A DNA stretch of 64,000 nt from Candidatus Anderseniibacteriota bacterium (GCA_021414205.1 JAIOOW010000003.1:186001-250000); one strand, 5' to 3'. Positions 56,658 through 64,000 are shown, counted from the first letter of the stretch. Translations and numbers: made by a program. The notes: generated by a model not told the origin, from the sequence alone.

Positions 56658-58715
56658 GTGATTCTTCATCTTAGGAATATTTGGCTTTGGATAGCAGGGG
56701 TTATTATTGCGGTCGCGGGCATTATATTATTTTTATTCTATGCGCCGTATTTAGGGGCTGTTTCGTATTTGCACCAGGGATTTTATATAGCATCACCGGA
56801 TGTTCTGGTGGCAGGAGTCGTTAACACCATCACCTGGTCGGTAAGTGATACGAATGCGACAAAGTACCCTACGGAAAAAGTAGAGGTTTGCCGCGGAGCT
56901 CTGCCCGATCAGGGCTGTGTTTTAATTGCGGATGTTGTAAAAAATAATCGCAGTGCCCAAGCAATGGTTCCAATCACGATTCCTCGAGGGGTGGCATACT
57001 TGCGCATGACGGCGCGCGACGCTGCTGGGCAGCTCGTTTTAGGCGCTTCTTCTGCAAAAATGATTACTGTTGTGTCGTCGACTACAGTAGGGGCTGGCGA
57101 TACGGTGCAGGCACTTTGGAAAAGAGATACAAGATATTCCGCGGTAAAAATAGAATTTTGTATTGCATCTAGTCCGACTGCAAAATGTATTACTCTTGCG
57201 TCGAAGATTGCAAATTCAGGAAGTGCAAAAATTACCGTACCGAAGGGTATCGTAAAGTCTGATGGATACATTGTGGTGCATAATCGTACGCTTGGTGGAC
57301 TTCTCGTTTCTGGAAGTTCCCAATATGGATCAGCAAAAATTCTGCAAACGGCAAAACCAATCGCTGCTACTGCAAGTTCTAGCGACGGAGGTTCTGGTGG
57401 TGGAGGAGGGTCTAACGATGGCGGCGGATCGAATGATCAAGGGCCTATAGATACTCCCGTAGTGACTGCGGAACCAACTCCAACGCCTGGGCCAACAGAT
57501 AGCCCCGTACCTACGGACACGCCGAACCCTACAGAAACACCAACTCCTACCCCGAGCCAGACAGTCGAGCCGACCGTAACGCCAGAGATGAGCCCAACGC
57601 CAACAGCGGAACCGACATCTACGCCTACGCCGACCGTATCTCCAACAACAACGCCCACTAGTACTCCGACAATGAGCCCGAGCCCTACGCCGAGCCCAAC
57701 GCCATTTATAAGTTCGATTGCATGTAACGGCATAAACGTAAAAGATTACGGAGTGCTTGGTGACGGAAAGGCAGATGATACGGAAGCGATTAAAAAATCA
57801 TTAAATGCTCCGGGCACCACTCTTTGTTTTCCTGCTGGGATTTACAGGATATCTGCTGAACTGAATTTGAGCGCACATCCAACTGTTATTAGTGACGCTG
57901 GCGCAATTATTGAGCAAACGTGTTCTACGTGCATTAGCTTCACGTTTTCGGGTCCATATGAAGTATTTATACGCGGTATGAAATTCTTAGGCGGAAGGAA
58001 TCAGATTGCATTTACGAATGACGGAAGTAAAAATTCTTCGTTACATATTATAGACTCTGAATTTCAGGCTTCGACTGGATATGCGGTTGCTGGCACTTCG
58101 GGGAATGTATTACCCGGAACTTTAAAGATTGAGCGTTCAAAGTTTGTGAATGGTAGAAAGGTTCTGCGTAATTCGTTTGCGTCTGCAACGGTGCAGGACA
58201 CCTGGGTATCAGTAGGAAACAAGAATTTTGATACAGATTCTGCAGCATTTTGGAATATATCCGGAGCATCGCTTGTATTTGATAATATGATGGGCACGCC
58301 GGCAATGGGCGAATCAACGGATCGCTTAAGTGCTGTTCGATGGGTGGATAATTATGGAATATTTCAGGCTCTACAAAGTAGGTTTGGAGGGGAAGCAGGG
58401 GGTATGCCGATTGTGTATCAGTATGCTGGGGGAAGCACAGGGGTTACGATTCGGGATTCTCAAATATCTTCTGGTCCGGGATTACAGAAAGATTCCGCGG
58501 TAATTGTGACAAAAAGCGCAGTGCCGGATACCGTAGCTATCTCGGGAGCGAATTTCTTAATTGAAGCTCCATATATTCTTGCTCAGGCTTTTGACATTGC
58601 AAAGTATGTGGTAGGACATTCTGGGCTGCATATTAACCTTGATGCAAACATGGCGTATCCGAGTTCCCCAGATATTCCGTCTGTGCTTGAGAAGTTTACT
58701 ATAAGAAAGAAATAG
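56658..58715 (+). CDS. Membrane-anchored beta-helix surface protein 1 (pectate lyase-like)
   Basis: A 685-residue protein. Membrane helix near residues 7-30; beta-sandwich-type outward region (about 40-235); Gly/Ser linker with GGSGGGGGSNDGGGSND near 247; a Pro/Thr/Ser/Glu-rich stalk (about 270-350). The end is a right-handed beta-helix domain (about 355-685) opening with INVKDYGVLGDGKADDTEAI, the Pectate_lyase_3/glycosyl hydrolase 28-like start. Such helices bind or cleave polysaccharides, but no catalytic set is identifiable. The stalk could be glycosylated by the neighbouring transferases. GTG start chosen from the -10 six bases upstream. The next gene is a paralogue of the end domain. Confidence 0.85.
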   Translation: MILHLRNIWLWIAGVIIAVAGIILFLFYAPYLGAVSYLHQGFYIASPDVLVAGVVNTITWSVSDTNATKYPTEKVEVCRGALPDQGCVLIADVVKNNRSAQAMVPITIPRGVAYLRMTARDAAGQLVLGASSAKMITVVSSTTVGAGDTVQALWKRDTRYSAVKIEFCIASSPTAKCITLASKIANSGSAKITVPKGIVKSDGYIVVHNRTLGGLLVSGSSQYGSAKILQTAKPIAATASSSDGGSGGGGGSNDGGGSNDQGPIDTPVVTAEPTPTPGPTDSPVPTDTPNPTETPTPTPSQTVEPTVTPEMSPTPTAEPTSTPTPTVSPTTTPTSTPTMSPSPTPSPTPFISSIACNGINVKDYGVLGDGKADDTEAIKKSLNAPGTTLCFPAGIYRISAELNLSAHPTVISDAGAIIEQTCSTCISFTFSGPYEVFIRGMKFLGGRNQIAFTNDGSKNSSLHIIDSEFQASTGYAVAGTSGNVLPGTLKIERSKFVNGRKVLRNSFASATVQDTWVSVGNKNFDTDSAAFWNISGASLVFDNMMGTPAMGESTDRLSAVRWVDNYGIFQALQSRFGGEAGGMPIVYQYAGGSTGVTIRDSQISSGPGLQKDSAVIVTKSAVPDTVAISGANFLIEAPYILAQAFDIAKYVVGHSGLHINLDANMAYPSSPDIPSVLEKFTIRKK

Positions 58716-58720
58716 AAAAT

Positions 58721-59905
58721 ATGACTACTAAATACATTGCAATATACGCAGGGCTCGCAGTAATAATCGTAGCAAGTGTTAGTTTGTTATTTAGCCCATT
58801 TCGGCACTATCTCGGACTCACAACGTTTACTGCAAAGGATAAAAGTGGCCCATGTCAAAATGCTATTAACGTGAAAGATTACGGTGCAAAGGGTGACGGC
58901 TCCGCGGATGATACAAAGGCTATTGCTGATGCATCTACGGCAAGCAAGACGTCCGTGCGAGCATCTGGAGCTATTAATGCATATATTGGTTCTTCTGACC
59001 CAATATGCTTTCCAGCAGGAGATTATAAAATTTCAAACGAGCTTGCATTGAAGGCGTATGCAAATATTTATGGCGAAGGAGACGTAAGGATTACTCAGTC
59101 ATGCGCTTCCTGTAATATTTTTGTATTCCGTGGCGGGTATACGATTACGCTTCGTAATATACATTTCATTGGTGGAAAAAATCAGATATTTTTTGAAAAT
59201 AACAATACCGATACTACTACGGTAGCAATTGAGAATAGCCAGTTTGAGTCAGCGAATGATTATGCCATCTATACAAATGGAACATCGGATGGGCATTTGT
59301 CCGCAGAAATTTCAATCTATGCTTCAAAATTTATTAATTCCAGAAAAGTAATGAGGAACGTAGCGGATCACGTTATCATGCGCGACAGTTCGATTGTAGT
59401 AAGTAAAAATAATTTTGATGCAAATTCCGGCGCAATTTGGAACCGAGAATCAAGCTCGATATTTTTCAATAATGTTACGGCAACCGCAAACTTGAACGGA
59501 GTGTCTCAGGTAAGATGGGTAGATAATAACGGAAACTTTTTCGTGGACAAGAGCATCTTTGCAGGAGAGAATGGCGGGATTCCAATTGTGTATCAATTTG
59601 GCGCGCCGATAACGGCATATCCGTTTATGGGAAAATCCGTTGTTATTCGAAACTCTAAAATTTCCGCAGGTTCAGATACGGTTATCGTGTTAAAAGAAGC
59701 AGTGCCGCAATTAGTACTCATGCAGGGGAATACCTATTCCGCAACGCATCATGTATTTTCAGATGCGGCTAGCCTGGCAGGGTATATAGATGCTGTAAAT
59801 AAAGTGATGCCGTTATCGTTAAAGACTCAAGCATTTAATATTCAAGTTGAAGATGTGTCGCAAGCAAATGTGCCTGCCGCTCTGCAAAGTTTTGTAAGGA
59901 AATAA
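58721..59905 (+). CDS. Membrane-anchored beta-helix protein 2
   Basis: A 394-residue paralogue of the end domain of the preceding protein, directly anchored by an N-terminal helix (about 7-27) without the stalk. It opens AINVKDYGAKGDGSADDTKAI and follows the same order: CFPAGDYKIS, ITLRNIHFIGGKNQIFF, KFINSRKVMRN, VRWVDNNGNFFVDKSIFAGENGGIPIVYQF (in parts), and the closing FVRK. A 30-residue insert is present near residue 70. Gap of five bases after gene 1, so coexpressed. The stop codon overlaps the 3' end of a minus-strand RNA candidate. Glycan-binding at the surface is inferred. Confidence 0.85.
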   Translation: MTTKYIAIYAGLAVIIVASVSLLFSPFRHYLGLTTFTAKDKSGPCQNAINVKDYGAKGDGSADDTKAIADASTASKTSVRASGAINAYIGSSDPICFPAGDYKISNELALKAYANIYGEGDVRITQSCASCNIFVFRGGYTITLRNIHFIGGKNQIFFENNNTDTTTVAIENSQFESANDYAIYTNGTSDGHLSAEISIYASKFINSRKVMRNVADHVIMRDSSIVVSKNNFDANSGAIWNRESSSIFFNNVTATANLNGVSQVRWVDNNGNFFVDKSIFAGENGGIPIVYQFGAPITAYPFMGKSVVIRNSKISAGSDTVIVLKEAVPQLVLMQGNTYSATHHVFSDAASLAGYIDAVNKVMPLSLKTQAFNIQVEDVSQANVPAALQSFVRK

Positions 59906-60155
59906 AAAACCTAGTGATTGTTCTATAATTAACGCCCCGCAACGGAAACCAATTACAGAGGCCAATCACTAGGCCGTATGCTTTCCCGACACTCTTGCGA
60001 CTTTCGGACGAGCCCGTAGGTGATGGAGAGCCGATCACCAGCCAGTAGGGGGAATTCAATCTGACTGTGTGGGCCTATGCATTTTCTGGGAAATGCACCT
60101 GTATACGTCTGCTTCGCAAGAGTGCCGGGGTAAGTTTCAAAGAACAAATCTGATA
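59903..60155 (-). ncRNA. Candidate unassigned structured RNA, about 250 nt
   Basis: A minus-strand transcription unit without a reading frame: promoter at 60162-60189, folded body, intrinsic terminator at 59904-59973. The core is a 16-bp helix (59985-60000 with 60114-60129), perfect except for one G-U pair that exists only on the minus strand (the plus strand would have A-C). Inside are hairpins GGTGAT/ATCACC (60019-60024 with 60034-60039) and GCATTT/AAATGC (60079-60084 with 60091-60096), plus an alternative AGGTG/CACCT pairing that competes with the first. No match to RNase P, tmRNA, SRP or 6S motifs was recognised. It lies alone in a 362-base gene gap. Confidence 0.6.
59904..59973 (-). terminator. 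Intrinsic terminator of the minus-strand RNA
   Basis: On the minus strand CCTAGTGATTG/CAATCACTAGG (11 perfect pairs, plus 59963-59973 with 59910-59920), loop of about 42 bases with an inner TAATT/AATTA pairing, then six T (plus 59904-59909). The long loop is unusual for a terminator. Confidence 0.6.
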
Positions 60156-60161
60156 TCTCTT

Positions 60162-60189
60162 ATTTTATGCTTCATATGGGAAAGTACAA
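60162..60189 (-). promoter_or_regulatory. Promoter of the minus-strand RNA
   Basis: TTGTAC (60184-60189), 16-bp spacer, TAAAAT (60162-60167) on the minus strand. Predicted start near 60155. Confidence 0.55.
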
Positions 60190-60192
60190 TAT

Positions 60193-60221
60193 TTGATAAA
60201 AATAGAGAAATATCGTATATA
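60193..60221 (+). promoter_or_regulatory. Promoter of Clp-N gene 2
   Basis: TTGATA (60193-60198), 17 bp, TATATA (60216-60221). It is back to back with the minus-strand RNA promoter: three bases separate the two -35 boxes. The leader carries GAAAGG before the ATG. Confidence 0.65.
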
Positions 60222-60267
60222 GGATGAGGAATTAGCACAGCACATTTCACGTTTGAAAGGCAATATA

Positions 60268-60726
60268 ATGTATGAACGCTTCACTGATCGCGCTAGAAAA
60301 GTGATGAAGCTTGCTGAAGAAGAGGCTCGTCGGATGCGGCATGATGCTGTTTGCCCGGAGCACGTTCTGATTGGGATTATTAAAGAGCGGCACGGACATG
60401 CTGGCAATGTGTTGCGCGATCTGGGGGTTACGTTGGAAGATCTCCAGGCTGATGTTGAAAGAGTGCTGCCTGCTTCTGGTGACCACGAGATAACAGAGAT
60501 AATACCCTTGACGCCAATTGTAGAGCAACTCATTGCATATGCATGGGAAGAAGCAGAGCTTCTTGCTCATACGTATATCGGGACTGAGCACTTGCTATTG
60601 GGGCTGATTCGTGGACATCATGGTGCATCGTATGTATTGCGTGAGCGTGACTTGCCGGAAGAAAAGATTCGCGCACAAGTGAGAATTGCTCTCGGGTGCG
60701 ACGAGGCCCCTGCTTCTTCCGAATGA
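60268..60726 (+). CDS. Stand-alone Clp N-terminal domain protein 2
   Basis: A 152-residue double Clp-N repeat: MYERFTDRARKVMKLAEEEA, CPEHVLIGIIKERHG, then YAWEEAELLAHTYIGTEHLLLGLIRG. It lacks the C-terminal extension of its paralogue at 55813 and any ATPase domain. The identical start MYERFTDRA and like promoters (TATATA -10) point to common regulation and origin. Shine-Dalgarno GAAAGG lies seven bases upstream of the ATG. A terminator follows. Possible ClpC adaptor or sequestering factor; no experiment can be inferred. Confidence 0.88.
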   Translation: MYERFTDRARKVMKLAEEEARRMRHDAVCPEHVLIGIIKERHGHAGNVLRDLGVTLEDLQADVERVLPASGDHEITEIIPLTPIVEQLIAYAWEEAELLAHTYIGTEHLLLGLIRGHHGASYVLRERDLPEEKIRAQVRIALGCDEAPASSE

Positions 60727-60741
60727 TATTAAATGATGTAT

Positions 60742-60775
60742 CCGCTCGAACGATGTTTCGAGCGGTTTTTATTTT
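60742..60775 (+). terminator. Rho-independent terminator
   Basis: CCGCTCGAA-CGATGT-TTCGAGCGG followed by TTTTTATTTT. Ends Clp-N gene 2 and marks the last host-like feature before the composition shift. Confidence 0.93.
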
Positions 60776-61032
60776 GTGTCCAAAAGGTGAGAATTAATTG
60801 GAACCGAATAGTAGAAGAAATATCACGGTTTGCAGGCATTTACCTGCGTTCTACACTTAGGGCGCAGAATATATAAGGAATTTTAAGCGTGGGCTGGAAA
60901 AATTTGGAACCATTCACTAACTCCTCATTTAGCCTCACGAATATGAATTTCTGTTGTTGGCACTAGGGGAGGACATTAACGAGTAACTTCGATATAGACA
61001 GGCCCAACATACAAGCATAGGCTGATATTGAT
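60776..61032. other. Intergenic junction before the PIN/DUF4209-like module
   Basis: No gene seen. It contains a small hairpin GCAGG-CATTTA-CCTGC (about 60835-60850), a fair promoter TTGGAA (60798-60803), 17 bp, TATCAC (60821-60826) and two copies of TTGGAACC. A GGGGAGG at about 60967-60973 is not followed by a start codon at usable distance. The sequence after the terminator becomes visibly more AT-rich, so an insertion boundary may lie here, but no direct repeat pair or integrase marks it. Confidence 0.4.
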
Positions 61033-62421
61033 ATGCACAAGCTAATTATCTACCTGGATCAAAATTTCATTAGCGATATTGCTAAGCAGTCTTTAGAAGA
61101 CAAAAAAGATAAAGTAAAACCTCTTTTAAAGGACTTCTTTGAAGTCATAAAAAGTGGCGTAGATAACGAACAATTTGTATCTCCTGACAGCTGGATTCAC
61201 AAAATAGAAACAGCAGCAGAGAATGATCCAGAATTGCAGGAAGCGATACATAGCTATCAAGGCTATTTAGGGCAAATATCTTTTACGTTACCCCAGGAAA
61301 TTCAAAAGACTCAATTCGAGAAAGCAGTCCTGAGCTATTTTAATATTCAGCCTGTCGACAAGGAAGATTGGAAAGAAGCTTTTAGGGAAAACCCTGATAA
61401 GCGGATGGAAAACTATAAGATCGATATACTCATGGATATTGGCAATTCCCTTGCCGTAAGCGCAGCAACTATACAGAATTTACAAAAAATTCGTGAAAGT
61501 GGAGTAAGTGAGAAGGTCCAATACAAAGCGGAAATTGAAGCTAGTAGAAAACACTATAAAGAGTTAATACGCAGGGATTTCTTGCCCATACTCGAACAGT
61601 ACAGTATTAGTATCGAACAAGCAGAGGAATTTATTGATTCTAATGAATTCACTCAGATACCTAATATTGATATCTTCTGTCACCTTTGGAGTAGATGCCT
61701 TGCCGATAAAGGTCGCAAGACGGGGGTAGAAGGTGATTACAATGATATCCAGTTACTCTCGACATATCTTCCCTATTGCGATCTCCTTGCCACAGACAAC
61801 TACATGAAGACGATGGTTAAGGAATTTAAAATAGATCAGCAATATAGCTGCCAAGTTATATCAATGAAAGAAGGTGAATTAAATGAAGCTATTGATTTTC
61901 TAGAGCAGGAACAAATAGAAAGACCCCCAGCTAACCAGAGTTTATTTTCTGTTTTATGCACCAAGGCTAATGAAATACAGGCTTACTCTGTAGAATTCTT
62001 ACGAAAGCTCAGTTTAGCATCAAACAAATTTCACAGAACGGGAAAGTACTGGAATAAAGAAGTGTATACTGAGGTTTTTCTCGAGTTCTCAGGCAAAGAG
62101 AATATTGATCGAGCAGACCCAAAAACTGTTTTAGAAGCAGGGCCAGCTGTTATTAGTCCTAGCCAGTGGACAGAGCTGCAAATTTTTAATTCTGGTTTTA
62201 AGAGTATTGAAAACACTACGGACAAAACTCCTTCAGAACTCATAGAAACTATACCCACACACCTCCTTGGACCAGCTACTGCGATTTTACCCGAGGGTTC
62301 GGTCTTTGACGAAGACTTGCGTGAGCACGACAGTGATCTTTTTTATGATATTGAGGACGCTGTAGAAAATAAACGAAGTAAAACAAAAAAGTATTCTATC
62401 GATATTATTCACAATGATTAG
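61033..62421 (+). CDS. PIN-like nuclease domain protein, probable defence effector
   Basis: A 462-residue protein. The N-terminus KLIIYLDQNFISDIAK has the hydrophobic strand plus Asp of PIN-like nucleases (LDQN type). Later acids are in GDYNDIQLLSTYLPYCDLLATDN (in parts; about residues 236-257), where PIN domains place the second and third metal ligands. The intervening helical insert is long (about 30-220), and a C-terminal part of 160 residues is unrelated to known domains for me. PIN domains cut RNA. The ATG has no clear Shine-Dalgarno. The next gene starts 8 bp before its stop, so the two are coupled. AT-rich codon use suggests recent acquisition. Confidence 0.62.
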   Translation: MHKLIIYLDQNFISDIAKQSLEDKKDKVKPLLKDFFEVIKSGVDNEQFVSPDSWIHKIETAAENDPELQEAIHSYQGYLGQISFTLPQEIQKTQFEKAVLSYFNIQPVDKEDWKEAFRENPDKRMENYKIDILMDIGNSLAVSAATIQNLQKIRESGVSEKVQYKAEIEASRKHYKELIRRDFLPILEQYSISIEQAEEFIDSNEFTQIPNIDIFCHLWSRCLADKGRKTGVEGDYNDIQLLSTYLPYCDLLATDNYMKTMVKEFKIDQQYSCQVISMKEGELNEAIDFLEQEQIERPPANQSLFSVLCTKANEIQAYSVEFLRKLSLASNKFHRTGKYWNKEVYTEVFLEFSGKENIDRADPKTVLEAGPAVISPSQWTELQIFNSGFKSIENTTDKTPSELIETIPTHLLGPATAILPEGSVFDEDLREHDSDLFYDIEDAVENKRSKTKKYSIDIIHND

Positions 62422-64000
62422 AACTGAGTTACAAAATTATCTTGAAGGATTAGAAACAAGCAAGGACATGCTTGACGAGGTTGAAATTGGCCAAGAAATT
62501 AGTAAAATCCTTAAACCAAAAAATGAAAAACTTACAAACGAAGAAGAAATTGCAGAGTATATAGCATTTCACTTCCTACCAAAATATCCCGATACTCAAA
62601 CTAGCTGGGGTACTTATTATGGGCCGTTATACATATTGCCAAACGAGAAGGGTCAATACTCTGAGTTTCCTAGTATACAGGGTGTGAATACAAAGACTCT
62701 TGAGTATTGGGAAAATAGAGCAAATCAATCTCAGAATCCATTATTGGTAGGCCGGTACGCAGACCTTGTTTTTGATTTGAGCGCCAAGATAAACAGTAGC
62801 GAAAATATTAAGTATCAAATGGCACGGAAAGTTATTGATTCCACAATTACCATTTGCGAACAAGGGTTAGCCGATAGCTTAGATTCCAAACAAAAGCTTG
62901 AGCGTGCTCTTTCTTTATCGAAACAGATCAATGATAAAGATAGAATTAATAAGATTAAAGAAACAATTATTAATACTGAAAGAAGACTTGCAGAAGATAC
63001 CAAACCAGGAACTTGGGGCTATTCGTTTGAATGGTTAGTACTTCACCGTGACCCCAAAGTAGTCCTGAGCGAGGAGGAGGAAAAAATGATAATCAGCAGC
63101 CTAGCGGAGAGACTAGAAAGGCTAACCAACACAGAAAGCTCTGATCCCTGGAAAGTAGAATGTGCGGTAAACCTTCTTGCAGACTTTTATGCCTTAAAAA
63201 AAGATGAAGCCTCTTTAAATGACGCTTTGAGCAAATTAGAACAATCTTTTAGATCTAATAGTCGTGCAAACTCAGATGGTCTGTTGCTAGTTAATTACCT
63301 GGAAAGACTAAGAGAAGTGTATTCTCGATATTTACAATTTCAGTTCGCGAAAGATGCAATGGACAGAATAACTGCTGAATTGAGTAATGTAGGCAGTAAG
63401 GCAAACTTTGACATGAAGGAAATCTCGGCCGAAGTGAAAGTAAAACAAGAGGACATAGACAGATTTCTGTTCTCAATTTTTGGAGATGATAAAGATAACA
63501 AAAAAGAAATTGAAGAAGTTGTCAGCAGATTAGTAGTCAGTTTTGTTCCAAAAAAAGATGAATTAGAGAAGCAATTTAACGACCCGAATAAACAATTTAT
63601 CTTTCGACAACTAGGATCAAATATGATCGTTTCCGATAAAGATGGTTTCCCTATAGCGAAGTTTGGCCCCGTGAGTGAAGATTATGATAGCCATTTAGGA
63701 CAGTATTTTTCTGAAAACCTACATTTTCAATCAGTCTTTTTGAATTTGTCCTTTGTTGAGCTTAGGAAAAAGTATACTCCTGAATCTTTATATGAGTTCA
63801 TGGGATCCTCAGCACTCTTCCTGCCAGAGGACAAGGATTACATATTAAAAATATTAAACGCGTTCTGGAATAAAGATTTTCTATATAGCGGTGCTTTAAT
63901 GGTACCCCTAATCGAAGACACAGTTAGAAACGTCTTTAGGATAAATAAATTGTCATTTATAAAACCTAACAGTAATGCTGGCTATGATGTTCTTCCCTTA
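62414..64000 (+). CDS. DUF4209/HEPN-like protein, 3' end outside the window
   Basis: An open frame of 529 codons from ATG 62414 to the window edge, without stop, overlapping the PIN-like gene by 8 bp. It begins MIRTELQNYLEGLETSKDML; the first 400 residues are mostly helical and charged. Near the end the text FLPEDKDYILKILNAFW and GALMVPLIEDTVRNVFRIN resembles the start of the DUF4209 domain, a HEPN-related fold in which an Arg-His RNase motif may follow; that part is not visible. Sixteen of 23 Arg codons are AGA/AGG, unlike gyrB or pilT nearby, where CGN dominates. I infer a toxin- or defence-type partner of the PIN-like protein. Confidence 0.6.
   Translation, partial: MIRTELQNYLEGLETSKDMLDEVEIGQEISKILKPKNEKLTNEEEIAEYIAFHFLPKYPDTQTSWGTYYGPLYILPNEKGQYSEFPSIQGVNTKTLEYWENRANQSQNPLLVGRYADLVFDLSAKINSSENIKYQMARKVIDSTITICEQGLADSLDSKQKLERALSLSKQINDKDRINKIKETIINTERRLAEDTKPGTWGYSFEWLVLHRDPKVVLSEEEEKMIISSLAERLERLTNTESSDPWKVECAVNLLADFYALKKDEASLNDALSKLEQSFRSNSRANSDGLLLVNYLERLREVYSRYLQFQFAKDAMDRITAELSNVGSKANFDMKEISAEVKVKQEDIDRFLFSIFGDDKDNKKEIEEVVSRLVVSFVPKKDELEKQFNDPNKQFIFRQLGSNMIVSDKDGFPIAKFGPVSEDYDSHLGQYFSENLHFQSVFLNLSFVELRKKYTPESLYEFMGSSALFLPEDKDYILKILNAFWNKDFLYSGALMVPLIEDTVRNVFRINKLSFIKPNSNAGYDVLPL

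Noticed and set aside
57437..57733. Long minus-strand frame rich in Val, Gly and Ser (also 20303-20518 and 23801-24271)
   Set aside because: It is the reverse complement of the Pro/Thr/Ser-rich stalks of real surface proteins; low-complexity codons leave the antisense frame open.
59903..60155. Assignment of the minus-strand RNA to tmRNA, RNase P RNA, SRP RNA or 6S RNA
   Set aside because: No tag frame or tRNA-like end, no conserved RNase P core, no SRP tetraloop motif and no closing 5'-3' helix of 6S type could be found by eye.
1..64000. Recoding of UGA as in Gracilibacteria
   Set aside because: UGA ends many genes in ATGA overlaps (for example gatC, rplA-like neighbours, prfA, dcd), and no in-frame UGA interrupts conserved proteins.

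Overview
The window reads as a chromosomal segment of a Candidate Phyla Radiation (Patescibacteria, probably Parcubacteria-like) bacterium. I infer this from stripped-down versions of universal genes (a threonyl-tRNA synthetase without its N-terminal editing domains), stand-alone Clp N-terminal-domain proteins, two neighbouring thymidylate-kinase-like genes, a pilus operon with few accessory genes, and many short orphan proteins. UGA is an ordinary stop codon (many ATGA start/stop overlaps), so this is not a code-25 lineage. No rRNA, CRISPR array, transposase or phage structural operon is visible.

Layout. 1-6.2 kb: type IV pilus operon (pilT, pilC, two pilins sharing an almost identical 161-bp 5' end, prepilin peptidase, four minor pilin/assembly genes). 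6.2-11.5 kb: ligA, gatC-gatA, and gpmI on the opposite strand. 11.5-13.1 kb: two CAT-anticodon tRNAs flanking a structured non-coding stretch, two orphan small genes (one behind a folded leader), tRNA-Asp. 13.1-20 kb: membrane protein, pheS-pheT, gyrB, a threonine-aldolase-like PLP enzyme. 20.1-24.3 kb: a 1381-residue secreted, membrane-anchored multidomain surface protein. 24.4-28.1 kb: a small membrane protein, then secE-nusG-rplK-rplA and two dTMP-kinase-like genes. 28.1-32.3 kb: two tiny membrane proteins, then yhiN-dcd-dut (minus) and gatB. 32.3-38.3 kb: orphan genes, PIF1-like helicase, GIY-YIG protein, miaA, a secreted DSP-type phosphatase. 38.3-44.2 kb: thrS, a baseplate-J-like membrane protein and dnaE (minus). 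44.3-52.5 kb: an orphan gene, rodA, rplY, rpmE-prfA-prmC (minus), rpsB-tsf, a TPR protein. 52.5-59.9 kb: envelope region with two glycosyltransferases and two beta-helix surface proteins, with a Clp-N protein gene among them. 59.9-60.2 kb: a strong candidate for an unassigned ~250-nt RNA on the minus strand. 61.0-64.0 kb: a two-gene PIN + DUF4209/HEPN-like module of different composition, cut by the window end; it is the best candidate for an undescribed (defence-type) system.

Gene expression shows two styles. Many housekeeping genes have a -10 hexamer ending 6-8 bases before the start codon and no ribosome binding site, which implies leaderless mRNAs. By contrast, several orphan small genes have near-consensus promoters, folded leaders, Shine-Dalgarno sequences and strong terminators. 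Functionally the segment joins translation (tRNA synthetases, GatCAB, ribosomal proteins, release factor and its methylase), replication (dnaE, gyrB, ligA), deoxypyrimidine supply (two tmk-like genes, dcd, dut) and a well-equipped cell surface (pili, large adhesin-like protein, beta-helix proteins, glycosyltransferases), as expected of a small cell living attached to others.
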